Notes: generated from the letters alone by a model not told the origin. Positions 38,601-50,865 are shown, numbered from the stretch's first letter. The stretch is DNA of 64,000 bases from Oikopleura dioica (GCA_907165135.1 OU015567.1:8313001-8377000), one strand, 5' to 3'. Program-made: numbers and translations.

Positions 38601-38822
38601 TTAAATTTGAATAATTCATTCGTGGATAACAAGTAAAACATATAACAAATTTTTCGATAGAAACCGTTTTTTAAACAAAACTACTAGTATCAACTGGCAA
38701 GCAAATTACTTTGTTTCTAATAATCCTTTCCAAATATTCGTGTCTGAATTCGCGGTAGACAGGCGTCAAAAACCACGTGTGCTCAAATCTACGTTTCTTT
38801 CTTTTTGCGCGTCCTTTAGAAC
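35619..38822. other. Intergenic region between CFAP65 and the REXO-type gene
   Basis: AT-rich, head-to-head spacing of 3.2 kb. CTTTTTCAG just upstream of the CFAP65 ATG could be a trans-splice acceptor. A transposable element occupies 37270-37802. A plus-strand ATG at 38009 opens about 42 residues that resemble a mitochondrial presequence (MSILAKNVTAGIVSVGRLF), but no following exon was found. Nothing else is supported. Confidence 0.45.
37270..37802. mobile_element. MITE with CTTAACCTTAGCCCGCCAA ends
   Basis: The 19-bp ends at 37270-37288 and 37784-37802 are perfect inverted copies. Inside is a direct repeat of about 60 bases (37470-37530 and 37702-37770) built around the palindrome CACCATATATGGTG followed by GGCGGGTACCCCAG. 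A diverged copy of the left end lies at about 25313-25340 in an intron of the Kelch-like gene. Confidence 0.75.
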
Positions 38823-41800
38823 ATGAATAGCTCATTCTCGCGATATGCAGCCACCGAGGGAGATAGTAAATTCATGACTCATGACTCAAAGAATTTTAGA
38901 ACTGAAATATGAAGAGAGCACTTTTAAAGATTCCAGCCCCCATCTGACCCGACATTTTCCACCACGAGCAGACGAAGAACTGGCGAAGACGCTGATGAAA
39001 TCAATGTTTTCGCGATTGACTGCGAAATGGTCCGGTAAGGCGCTAGAATTTTCTAAAACACACACTCGTTCCCTCATATCATAATAAACGCCTGATAATA
39101 TATAGATTTTAAAGTCGAACGTGATAATTTTTCATGAATGTCGATTTTTCAATAGAAACCGATTTTCTCGTCGAAAATGAACTGAAAAGCCGGGTTGAAC
39201 TATTTTGGAAACTATGCGGGTTGACAACAAATTGCCCGGAATTGCCGAAATCAGAGCGGTAACATAATTATTAGAACCCGAAAGCGACAGGAATTGGCGC
39301 GGGTGTCGTTGGTGAACGAAGATGAAGAGGTCGTTGTGGACATGTTCGTCAAGCCGCGTTCGAAAGTGATCGATTACCAGACCAAGTACTCCGGCATCAC
39401 CCCGCAGCTCCTCGAAAACTGCACCAACGATCTCAACTCGGCGACGAAGACCATCAGGAATTTTGTCAAGGCAAAGGATATTCTCGTTGGCCACGATATC
39501 AAGAATGATTTGAAGGAACACAGGGGCGCATAAGTTTTTTATTCGAAGAATTCATGAATCATTCTTTTTCTAAAGAAAACGCGCGGCTGAATATAGAAAA
39601 TCTGGTAGAACTTGACAGTGCGCAAATAGGATTTGAATATGCAACCCTGTTCTTGAGTCGCTGCGTTTGAATCACAACAACTGCATTGGTAAGTAGTTTC
39701 CAAAAGAGCATTAGAGAAAGCCCCTTCCCGAGATTAACGCGTTTTTGAATTGTTCCTAATCACAAGTTGGGAATCAGAATAAGGCTGCTTAGAGTGACTT
39801 GGTCTTTTCTTGCTTGGCGGAAGTGGTTTTTGATGACCCAGCAATTTTGGATTCTCAATAGGGTTGACGGTCTTAACTCTTCTGTAAAAGCTGGTCTTTT
39901 CAAGGCTTTTAGACTTTCCTCTTTCTTTTTTTTAGAAGTCAGGATGCCTAACAGAGCTAGAATCACAGTAGAATTGAACGATTCTGTCTCCTCATTCTTT
40001 CTAAAGCTCTCTGACTTCCTGTCATACAAAATACCGCGGTGCAGCGCAGAACAGATCGATAGTAGGAATCTAAATTGCTAAGCCCCGAACAGGCTCTCGC
40101 GTTTTGCATCAATTCATAACTCTCTTCCGGAATTATTGTTGACAGCAAACTCGACCACCTCTTTTAGAAAGAGAGAAAGAAACGTATTCGAGAAAATGTG
40201 TATGCATTTACGACTATCTGTTATCAAAATACAAACGATGCAGAAGAGCTAATTGAGAGGACTCCTCTCAGAAAATGAGGCACAAGTTTTCAAATAAACC
40301 ATCTTTTTTCGATTCTTGGAAAGATGATGAAATTGGCAAAAAGGAATAATCTTCCTGGGCAAAGATTGAAATGCAACGTTTTTTCTAATCTATTAACATA
40401 AGGGTATCACATCGGCAAATGGAACCTAATCGATGTTTTTCGATATCAGAGCATATTTTATTGCTTGTATGCCATAAACCCTAGTGGCTTCTGTAACAAA
40501 AGAGGATGATTAAAAAAAGGGGCCAACTTCCCTGCGCGGAAAATAAAAACACGAATGGGATTTTTTCCAAAATCGCAAAACACGAATGGTCTTTGCCCGG
40601 AAATCGTGTTGCGCGAATGGCACTTGCACGAAAACCTCATTCGCGCAAAAACTTCCGCGCAAAACGATTTCCGCACAAAAAAACTCCATTTTTTCTCGGA
40701 TTTATTTTTTCTCGAATTTTATATTGCACGCGGAGCGTGCCATTCCCAACTGGCCCACCTTCCCAACTAACCAACCCTCCCCAACTTACTTTCTCTCGAA
40801 TTTTATATTGCACGCGGAGCGTGCCATTCCCAACTGGCCCACCTTCCCAACTAACCAACCCTTCCCAACTTATTTCCCCTCGAATAATATAGGGCACGCG
40901 GAGCGTGCCATTCCCAACTGGCCAGCCCAATTTTTTGGTCGCCCTGTTGGACTTTTTTGGTGAAAGCGTCCCTAGAAAATGGATTTTTTGCGGAATTTAT
41001 TTTTTTGTACCCACGAAATGGTTAGGATGCAACGGAGTTGGGGGCGGGTTGGGGGAAATTTTTGGTCCTCCTGTTGGACTTTTTCGGTGAAAGCGCCCCT
41101 AGAAAACGGATTTCTCGCGGAATTTATTTTTTGTACCCACGAAATAGCTAGGATGCAACGGAGTTGGGGGCGGGTTGGGGGAAATTTTTGGTCGCCCTGT
41201 TGGACTTTTTCGGTGAAATTCCCCCTGGAAAACATTTTTTGCTCGAAATTGTGGGAACTGTATTTTTATTAGCAAGAATTTAGAGTAGATTTTTTGTGAA
41301 TAAATGGCAAGAGATTTAAGATGATATTCAATATTCGGAGATTTAATTTCTAAGCCTCGTTTTTGGCAGAGATGGGGTTTTGCTACGATTTTCCTTTTGG
41401 CTGCTGATTCTAGTGGTGATATTCGTTTTGGGTTTGGGGTTGAAATTCGGGGTCAAAAAGGGGTTTGAACACTTGCGGAATACTTGCGCGAACGAACATT
41501 TGCGCGGAAAATGCTGGCCGTAACCCTAGCTAACCCTAATCCAAATTCAGACCAGGTTCAGACCTCGAAAATTCGATTTCGGCCAAATTGTGATATCGAC
41601 CCACCAATCGAAAGCTCTTGAGCTGCTGATTCTAGTGGTGATATTTATTTTGGGTTTGGGGTAGAAATTTGGGGTCGAAAAGGGGTTTGAACACTTGCGG
41701 AAAATTTGCGCGAATGAACATTTGCGCGGAAAATGGTGGCCGTAACCCTAGCTAACCCTAATCCAAATTCAGACCAGGTTCAGACCTCGAAAACTCGATT

Positions 41801-44800
41801 TCGGCCAAATTGTGATATCGACCCACCAATCGAAAGCTCTTGAGCTGCTGATTCTAGTGGTGATATATATTTTGGGTTTGGGGTAGAAATTTGGAGTAAA
41901 AAGGAGTTCAAGCATTTGCGGGAAGGGTGGATCCAGCGTTACATACTCCATCGAGTTCCCAATGAGGCAAAACTAATGCCAAAGCATAATTTCGGTATGA
42001 AAAGGGCACTTTCGTCGCCTGTTAATCTTCTTACGCCTGCAAAACCGTCGCCGGTGAAAAAAATCGAATAAAGCGAATAATTCGTTACTTTACGGTATTA
42101 TTTTTATCGTAAAAATAATTCGTTTTAAACGAATTATTCGTTAGGGTTACCGAATAATTCGTTTTTAAAGGCTATTTTGCCGCTAGGTTCACACTTTGGA
42201 AATGGCACGCTCCGCGTGCAATATATAATTCGAAGGTAACAAAAGCAGTACACGAGACTTTTTGCGAGAAAAAACACAAATTACAGGATAATATTCAATC
42301 ATATTGCTCGGAGAACTAATAAACCACGAAAAGGAAAATCTGTCAAAAGGAAAATCATGGCTAAACCCCGTTTCTGCCAAAAACGAGGCTTAGAAATTAA
42401 ATCTACAGGCAATATCATCCGAATATTTGAAAATTACATAAAATCTCGTGCAATTTATTCATAAAAACTAAATCTTAATTCTTACTTATAAAATGCAGTT
42501 CCCACAATTTCGAGCAAAAAATGTTTTCTAGGGGCGATTTCACCGAAAAAGTCCAACAGGGCGACCCTGACTAACTATTTCGTGGGTACAAAAAATAAAT
42601 TCCGCGAGAAATCCGTTTTCTAGGGGCGATTTCACCGAAAAAGTCCAACAGGAGGACCAAAAATTTCCCCCAACCCGCCCCCAACTTCGTTGCATCCTAA
42701 CCATTTAGTGGGTACAAAAAAAATAAATTCCGCAAAAAATCCATTTTCTAGGGGCGCTTTCACCGAAAAAGTCCAACAGGGCGACTAAAAAATTTCCCCC
42801 ATCCCACCCCCAGCTACCAACCATTTCGTGAGTACAAAAATGGCTGGCCAGTTGGGAATGGCACGCTCCGCGTGCCCTATATTATACGAGGGGAAGTAAG
42901 TTGGGAAGGGTTGGTTAGTTGGGAAGGTGGGCCAGTTGGGAATGGCACGCTCCGCGTGCAATATAAAAGTCGAGAAAGAATAAATTCGAGAAAAATGGAG
43001 TTTTTTTGCGCGGAAAACATTTGCGCGGAAAAAAAAATGCACGAAAGTGAATTTGCCAGGTTTTCGTGCAAGTGCCATTCGCGCAAAACGATTTCCGAGC
43101 AAATACCATTCGAGTTTTGCGATTTTCGGGCAATTCTTATTCGCGCACTTTTATTTCCGTGCAGTCCAATTGGCCCCTAAAAAAAATATTTTTTTGTACA
43201 AAAAAATTGATCTGATATTGATAAATTCACTTCCCTCAGAAACGATTTTATAATTTTTGACTCTGCTCCAAAAACTCTGATCCGCAAAGTTTAACCCTAA
43301 ACCGATGATTTCACAAATTACCTGTCGAACTTTTCTGTCGCGCGAAATTCAGATTCGCGTTTCGAAAATGCTCATTTTCTACTCGAATGTCGCCAATTTC
43401 TCTCGTAACTGTCGATCTCAACGTGATAATCGAGATTGATTGATAATTTTTTCTCAATTGCTTGAAGAGTGTTTTTACAGAATCGAGTCATTTATAAATC
43501 GATTAATTAGCGTTTATCAGTAATTATCGTAATGCATTGCCTATTGAGCTAATTTCAAGAGAACGATACTACTAATTGAAGCTAATAATGAAAACGAAGC
43601 TTGATGAAGCGGCGTTTTTTTAATTAGCCATGAACGTAGCTAGAATGTGAGCAAAATAAACAAACCGAAAAAACAAGTTCACACACACACAACTCGGAAC
43701 GTATCTTTTTTTGCGAAAAAACGTTAATTGCTGGCATTTTTGCGAGCTACTCGTTTTTGGAGCCTGACAAATACAATTAGCGTTGTTTTCGATTCTCTAG
43801 GAGCGTGTTTGTTTGACATCTTAATTCCGTTGTTTCCAGAAATAACTCATCAATTTCACTGGTTTAATTTTATTCTGTACGTGGCCCTGACTCAGGACTC
43901 CTGAGCTTGAGAACTTGTTAACAGGGACAGGGTCCGTTCTCGCCAACGTGTGCGAAAAAAACTGAGTCAGGCCCTGAGTCAGGGTCTTGAAAAAGCTTCA
44001 ACATAAAAGAGGAGACTAAAAAAGCCCCTGACTCAGGTTTTCTGCACAGAATTTTGAGCCCAGTTGATGTCGACCGCCTTAGCTTTCAAATTTCTCTGGA
44101 ATGGAGAAAAAAATTTTGGTAGAACATTTCGATTTCTCGCGTCTTCGGCAGATTAAGCGAGAAAAACAATGAGGTTTTGCGTGTGTTTGGAATCTGCATT
44201 AGAAATGAACGGGTGGCCTGACGATTCTCACGTACTCACGATCATTTCGAATTCACGAAAAATTCAAAAACTCAAAGCAGCACCAGATTCGCTAGAACTC
44301 TCTTCAAGTACATCAGCGACTCGCCCATTTTTTACAAATTTTTCAGGAAGGACATTTACATTTTTAAATCTTTCTGAACTTTTTCTTGAGAAAAATTTGC
44401 ATTTGCAGCAAAATTTCTTTTTTTCTAAGCAATTTGAAAACGCGTTATCTCGCTCTTCAAGAGCTTTTTTCCAAAGTTCTCCCACTTTTGGGCTTTCTCA
44501 CATTGATTTTGGAAAGAAAAGTAAGTTCAACTTTCAGACACTTCAAAAATCTTCCCACACACGAATCTCAACGTCGGCGACACTCCCAGGAACGCGGCTT
44601 TGACAAATTAACGCGAATTCGTCGGTTAGGAAGGAAACCAAACGGTCGTAGAGATTTTTAGGAAATGCGAAGAGCAGCTCATCTTTGACCGCGGAACATA
44701 GATTTTGCTCATGTTTGAGAAAATATCACTAGCACGATGATTTGTCGGCCTTAAATCTGGACCCTTTAATTCTTTGAAAACAAGCCAAAAATTACTTTCT

Positions 44801-46447
44801 ACATTTCCTCCTTCCGATAAAAAAATTATTCTATCACGCTTCTGATTGGTCGACCTCAGACCAAGGCTTAGATCAACCAATCAGAATCCTGATAAGTTTC
44901 GTTATCGTGAATTAAAGTTGAAGCGCTGTTTTGTCCTTCTTTATTGTTATTGGCTAGAATATTAGCCAATAAGAGCAATGAAAAACAAAACAGCGCCACC
45001 AGTTGATATTTTCGAATACGCTTCACAAGTAGAATTCTAAAAAGAAATGTTTGTTCTCATGAAAGTTCAGCAAAACAGCGCTTCTAGCAGTAGCATGCTT
45101 ATTACTCGATAGATCATTGATATCAAACTAATCTTTTCGAGAAAAAAAGTTGACGAATTAGAAAAAGTGCCGCTCGATCAAAAACCCAAGCTCGTTCCGG
45201 TTTTATATTGCTGGATAATCCATCATCTTCGCATTTGCTTCTTCTAATCGATTGCCAATGTCAGAACAAAATTCGAAAAATATCAAAGCCGCGCAAAGCC
45301 TCAAATCACTGGCATCAAAATATCTCAAACGTCAGATCCAGTCGGTAAGTCTGACGAAAAATTGGTCGCGCCTTTTAACGCGGTGAATTTCAGATTAGAA
45401 TAGCCGCCGCTTTTTTTCGCGACGTCAGGGTTTTTTGCGCAGCAGCTAGCGAAAATCTTACGTAAGGGGAACGTGTAATTAACCGACAGATTCTTGGACA
45501 AAATATCAATCTGATTATCCGGTAAAGTTCAAATTGCCCAAAACGATAAGTTTTGCCTCACATGATTAATGGAAGGATTGTTTATGGAAAGATCAAGATC
45601 GTCTTTTTTGAATAATCTAACCAATCAAATGAGCGGAAATAAGAAACTGCGCCACCTAGATCTCCAATTTTAGGGAATCGCTTTGAGATCTAGGTGGCGC
45701 AGTTTCTTTTTTTCTAGCTTTTGATTGGTTCGATCATTATCTGCTCCTGATATTCCTCTTTCTTTTTTCTCAGTAAAAACTTTCCAAAAGCTTTTTTCTT
45801 GTCTTTTTAGAAGCTAACCGCGTTTAACAGTTATTACCAAGATCAACCGCGCCCGGACTTTAGGGATTTCCTCCCGCGTCTTTGACTGGAAATTCATGCA
45901 AAGTACTGTTATCCGAGCTACCCGAGCGAATTTCGTCTTTGAACACGCCCTTCTATCTTCTCCCTTGGTTTCGCTCACTCGAGATCAAAATTTAATTACC
46001 CACGTGTTTCACTGATCGAATGGAACTTGTTTAACTCGATAATGAGAATGTTGATAGTTGATAATAAAAACTTGGTTATTTTTGGTTGAACCGGTAATCA
46101 CCAAAGTTGGAAACCACCAAAGCACGTTGCTGCAAGTTTTCGATAAGATAAGCTTGGCAATTTTTTCGCCTCGTCAATTGATTTTTTACCGCAGCATCCG
46201 ACATACGCGCTTTTCAGAATTCGGAACTTTGCCGCAGCGACAAATCTCTGAGGCTCGATGAGGAAGTCCCTTTTGATGGAGCAGCGGTTGGCTCACATCC
46301 TGGGCCATTTTTCAACTTGAATATTTTGGAAGCGACACGCTTGTTAAATAAGAAGTTTTACAGTATTGAGTATTCTTCAGGCTTCAAGTGGGCACGATTC
46401 GATCGAAGATGCGCGAACCTGTATTCAACTTCTTAACTGGAGACTTG
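38823..46447 (+). CDS. REXO-type DEDD 3'-5' exonuclease, split by a 5.6 kb intron
   Basis: RNase T/DEDD-family exoribonuclease related to REXO1 and REXO5, which trim structured RNA ends. Exons: about 38823-38882 (MNSSFSRYAATEGD, boundary weak), 38937-39034, 39275-39515, 39658-39688, 45265-45344, 46381-46447. Seen: ExoI FAIDCEMV, then ELARVSLVNED and FVKPRSKVIDY, ExoII LVGHDIKNDLK, SLRLNHNNC, then SLKSLASKYL and ExoIII GHDSIEDARTC, so all DEDD acidic residues are present. All phases from 38937 on agree. Intron 39516-39657 is GA-AG. The 5' intron may also be GA-AG. Intron 39689-45264 contains the palindromic element at 40519-43177. The last exon is open; a short final exon near 46524-46535 would give a stop, but this is not certain. 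A spliced-leader-like TTTAG sits 3 bases before the ATG. Confidence 0.85.
40519..43177. mobile_element. 2.7 kb palindromic element with tandem-repeat core
   Basis: Arms of about 0.8 kb (40519-41385 and 42360-43177) are inverted copies. The ends read GGGGCCAA and TTGGCCCC. Each arm carries direct repeats: a block of about 83 bases with GCACGCGGAGCGTGC (three in the left arm, two complete in the right) and a block of about 130 bases with CACCGAAAAAGTCCAACAGG or its complement (three in the right arm). The core holds a tandem repeat of 222 bp. Several long ORFs here are repeat translations, not genes. No transposase. Confidence 0.85.
41400..41900. repeat. 222-bp tandem repeat, about 2.3 copies
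   Basis: GCTGCTGATTCTAGTGGTGA recurs at 41400, 41622 and 41844, a period of 222. Each full unit contains TAACCCTAGCTAACCCTAA, which resembles a degenerate telomeric repeat, and a TTGCGCGGAAAAT block also present in the palindrome arms. Confidence 0.85.
44930..45000. repeat. Short hairpin MITE with GCGCTGTTTTG arms
   Basis: GCGCTGTTTTG at about 44930 pairs with CAAAACAGCGC near 44986. The centre TATTGGCTAGAATATTAGCCAATA is a second perfect hairpin. A separate CCAATCAGA / TCTGATTGG pair surrounds 44841-44886 just upstream. All lie within the large REXO intron. Confidence 0.65.
45640..45720. repeat. Short hairpin MITE with AAACTGCGCCACCTAGATCTC arms
   Basis: The arms GAAACTGCGCCACCTAGATC and its complement are perfect over about 20 bases around a loop of roughly 25, and are flanked by inverted CCAATCAAA / TTTGATTGG boxes. 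It lies in the intron before the last REXO exon. Confidence 0.75.
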
Positions 46448-49400
46448 GTAAGTTGACGCACTCGGAAACCAGAGATTTATGACGGGATAGAGGTACAATC
46501 TCGAGATGAGCACGACTTTTAGAGATTATCAGCTAAATTACCGGATTTTTTTTCTTGCCGATGATTTCCAAAAAATAGGACGAGGTTGTTATATCATTAA
46601 TCTTTCGCCATATTGCTATAGCAAATCTTATTTATAAGAAAATCAGAAATTCTAGCGTTAAATTTTCAATTTTCGCAAAAGCAACTCAATTTCCGCGAAG
46701 GAGGCTGCGGCTGGAAATTGAATCACTCCCGATAAGCATTTTCAGTTATTTTGCGGTGACCGTGAAAAAGGTCAGTTTCAGATAAATCTCTGCCGCGCCC
46801 GAGATTATCGGGAGAATATTCAGTCTTTGGCCCGCTTTTTTTGACGGACGGAGAAACAGATCTCGACATTTGTAACAGTAGTAAATTTGTTAGAATTTCA
46901 AAAATTTTAGAAACGATGGGAAAAATCAGCAACGCGTAATGTTAGGAGCTACGACTAGGGTGCGGCGCTTGTGGAAAAATAAGAGGGAAGCAGTATTTTA
47001 CGCGCTTGAGAAATAACTCTTGTATAATTTACGAGAGGATTATTTTTAGATCAAGAAAACACGGGTTCACGCTTCGGATTTTTAATAAAAAATTTTTAGT
47101 TATTTTGACTACAGGTCTTTTTGATGTTTTTAATTGGTCAAAAACCAGTTCGAAAATAGCGCCACCTTTTTCTGAGATCTCAATTCTGATGGGCTTATTT
47201 TTCAAACTTGATATTTCAAAGAAAAATATCAAAGATATTCCATCTTAGACTCTCTAAAGCAACTGGTCAAGTTTTCGTTTCAATTTTAACCGCGAATCTT
47301 CGCGGTCAATCGTCACCAACTTGGTCACAGCTTTTGGAGACATCTAACACCAAGATCAAGGAAAATATAATTTTGCGTTTGAGAAAACATACCTGCTTCT
47401 ATAACTCTTCTTCTATTTTTTACCGGCAAAGAGGGAGAGAGTCCAGGAAAAAAAGTGAATCAATAATGATTTGAACCGAAAATTTAGCGCTCTAAAAGCG
47501 CCCTCAGAAGACGCAAAACGCAGCTGCTTGTTCGTAAATCCCGACAAAGAAAGATTTTTATGTAAGACGAGTGAACTGGGCAGATGAAACGAGTCACGTG
47601 CGCTCACTCTTTACAACATCATCTCAGCCAGGTGAAAATCCTAAACTTGCGAGAGAAAAGCTCTTGAATCCGGTGGAAAACGGCACACTCGTCGCTTGAA
47701 ATTTGAAGAGTACCTCACGTTTTTCACTTTGAGTTTATTTTTGAAAGCAAAAAGTTGAAAATCAACCAATCAAAATTCAGATTTTCGAAGTAGATGGCGC
47801 TTTTTGATTTCGGAAACTGACTTATTTGGCGAAAATAATCACCACGTTTAACCTAAATGGAAACGTATGTTTTTGAATCAATTTACTGATAACCAAAGAA
47901 TAGACACCGTAGCCCCCTTAATCCTTCCAATTCTCCTGTCGAGGAAAGTCTCAGCCAATCTCTCACTCTTTCCTTCTTTGACGCTGATAACGGCACGTTT
48001 TCTAGTATGAACGGAAAGGCCTAAAACGGACTCATCCTCTTATCGCCATTTTCGAAGGATTTATACTAAACGGCGAATTGAAAAATCACCACCGGTGTTT
48101 TTTCCTTGTTCTATCAATTTTTTCCAGCTCGCTCTTCAAAGTCGCTGAAAGCGTTTTTTAAAGAAAAAGTCCAAACCTACTCGACCTTTTTTTTCACATG
48201 CGAAGCGTATTTTAGACCCAACCTCTTTAAGATTTCCGCCAAAAAGAGGTTGCCTATATTTTCATGTCCGTTTCCAATCCTCCCCGAACTTCCTACCGCA
48301 CCTCTAAACAAGTGTCCCGTGAAACCGTTTTTTCACATTTTTGCGGTGGATTTTTCTCCGTTTCAAAGGAAACAAATACACATGCCGCAGCGGAAATCCC
48401 ATTTATTGCGTTTCTCCCTTTTTCTTTTCCCAAACTGCTTGTCGGAAATAAGCAAGGCGTGCCCGACTTCCTCAAAATCAAGAGGCAACTGACATTTTTT
48501 CCAAAACCGAGAGCACATGTTTAGGATGCTGTTGAAATATTGTATCTAACTTTCTGTAGGAGAAGTGACTCAGTATTTCACTATCAGGGGGTTGAGAGAT
48601 TTTCCGACTTTCTGAAGAGTACTTGAGTGATAAACCAAGGTCACGTGCTCAATTTAGAACACGCCGGGCGAGCTGTAATTGCTTTACGCGCGGCTGACAC
48701 CTCATGGGAAAACATACAGTCAGTTCTACTCGCTAGTAGCTGCGTGATATTCGCATATTTAGACAGTACCAATTAGATTTTAGGGGCTCTACCGCTAATA
48801 CCTAACTTAAAGGATTTCGCTAATATTTACTATTTTTTCGTCGAAAGTCTTTCTAAAATTAGTTTGGATAAGTTATCCGACGAAGAGGGGCTTTCTTAGG
48901 CAAACTTATGCGAAATCCCTGGATTTGAGCTAAATAGCTTGTTTTGCACAGAGCTTAGGTTGAACAAGCTTTTCCCCGTCGTATTTGTTAAATATTATGA
49001 CTCTCTGGGGCTAATATTTGATTGGCATGTGCATTCTTTGTTTGGCGAGGGCTGACGAACTTTACGTTTTTGTTTGATTGGGTTAATGGCACTTAAAAGA
49101 AATAGGTAAACTTGATTGTTTTCAAGCCAATCAAAAACCGGTAAATTTTCGGTATTTCAAGTAAATTCTGCGCTTTCGAAACTCATCTTCGGGGAAATGG
49201 TACAGTAGAAAATGTTCGCTAATTCCCAAGTGCCGATGAGCCGCAAATGATGATAAGCGCAAACCTCAAAAGTTGCGTTCAGCTGTGCACTAGAATATTT
49301 TTCCGAACCGATGTGGTTTGCCGAAGATCTCTCGGTAGATGAACTCATCATTCAATCTAACAGATTAACGAGAAAATTACTTTCGTTTCTGGTAATTATT

Positions 49401-50319
49401 TTTTGGATTTTCAAATCGGCGGAGGCGATTCTAAACCTGTGAGGTTGTCTTGATATGAATACCGCAAGATTTTTGATTAGAATCCTTGTCGGCCCTCAAA
49501 GGGTTAACTTCGACCGCTTAGATAAGTAAAATTTAGAACGAGTTAAGCAGATTTTCCAGGCAAAAAAGTGCTGGCTTGGACTGGAAAAGCTTTGGGCTCT
49601 CATGAAAGCTCATTTTTCGAAGTTTACCTTTTCTCTCGAATTGATCCTCTTTCGAGTCAAAAATCTGCAAAACCAGAAGTCAGTTCATTTCTCGCGGAAT
49701 ATTTTTAAATACACTCGACTTTGGACGACGTGTCCTCGCCGGCACTAAAATAAACGGAATCCTTAACCTACTGCTACGGCTAAGACAAGTTCTATCTTGC
49801 TCTAAATTGAGGGCTCTCTGGTTGGATTGAGTACGTGGATGGGTTAAGAATGGCGAAATTACTGTTATTTCTCAATTTTCTTTCTACTGTTGAAATCAGT
49901 TGTTCACCCGATTTCTACTAGTTACGCATACTTTTACAACTCCTGAAAACACGCGTCACATACGTTTTAGCATATTTATATGAATGTAAGACGTAAGCCA
50001 AACAATTCCGCTTCAGCAGATTACTCCGGCACAATCAATACAACTTTGGTGAGCTAAAGTATGCGCTCTTACGTCTTATATGCATATAATATGTAAAATA
50101 CGTATGCGGCGCTCATGTTACCTCGAATTGCAATTTCAAAATGTATGCTTTTCGCAAAAACGTTGTATTCCAATTCGAGTGATCTCAAGCTTTCACATCC
50201 TTTCAAGAAAAAGCGGAAAACCACGAGTACTGTCAAGCAGACTTTTTAAATAGCAACAACAAATAGACACTATCTATTTTCGAATTTGAAGTGAGCTTTT
50301 CGAGTCTCGAACGCTCCAG
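46448..50319. other. Gene-poor region
   Basis: About 3.9 kb with no exon I can support. A minus-strand ATG at 49351 opens a coding-looking stretch (MMSSSTERSSANHIGSEKY) of about 60 residues without a confirmed partner exon. An inverted repeat around TTACGTCTTA spans roughly 49960-50115. Long ORFs near 48106-48524 overlap in three frames and look like composition effects. Confidence 0.4.
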
Positions 50320-50865
50320 TTTTTTGGAAATCTTATCGGCAAGAAAAAGGAGAGAATTTCGGGCTCTTGGAATTTTACCTCGATCCGGTCAAATGTGAAA
50401 AATGTTCCGATAAGCGTCCGGAAATAGCGAGAGCAAGAATTGGCTCTTTTAAAAGAAATGATTCAGGTTTCGAGCAGCGAATTTCAAAGGGGATCTACAA
50501 GAATGTTGAAGGAATGGGGACGAACCACAATTTTATAAATTGTTTCTAATTGATTGAACCATGCAGCGACTCTAAATTTTCATCAAAAATCACCATAGAT
50601 GGCGCTTTCACCGCTTGACCAATCAGAAAGCTCAAAATTGATTGGTTGGCAAGCGGAAAAAAGCGCCATCTATGGCGATTTTTCTCAAAAATACTAATTT
50701 ACTTGAAAAAGGTTCGTCCCTTGAAAAAGAGGCGAAAGAAGCAGTTCTCCTCGCTGCGAAAATGGAACCTGGCTTGAACTTGACGAATCCGGGTCAATTT
50801 CGCCGTACGCTCGAGTCGCTCAACATCAAACTCGCCTGGGAAAATAACATCTACAACTGGGCCAG
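50320..50865 (+). CDS. Member 1 of a novel small domain family (two exons seen)
   Basis: Not recognised. Exons 50320-50466 and 50712-50865 join in phase across a GT-AG intron. The first contains a CEKCSDKRPEI segment. The second carries KEAKEAVLLAAKMEPG and ends WENNIYNWA, matching the domain in the genes at 55297 and 55949 (pattern: [ED]xKxAxxA, G-x-P or similar, F, then W or V and a final NWA). Start and end are not found: both flanks splice onward. The intron holds a hairpin MITE with GGCGC boxes at about 50595-50680. Confidence 0.5.

Noticed and set aside
40506-40963. Three overlapping plus-strand ORFs of 70-128 codons
   Set aside because: They are translations of the 83-base direct repeat in the palindrome arm; the same text is open in several frames and on both strands.
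44169-44603. 144-codon plus-strand ORF (and an overlapping minus ORF)
   Set aside because: Phe/Ser-rich, no domain, no splice logic, inside the large REXO intron; composition explains the open frame.
48106-48524. Overlapping long ORFs in three frames
   Set aside because: Open on both strands through low stop density; no domain or splice support.
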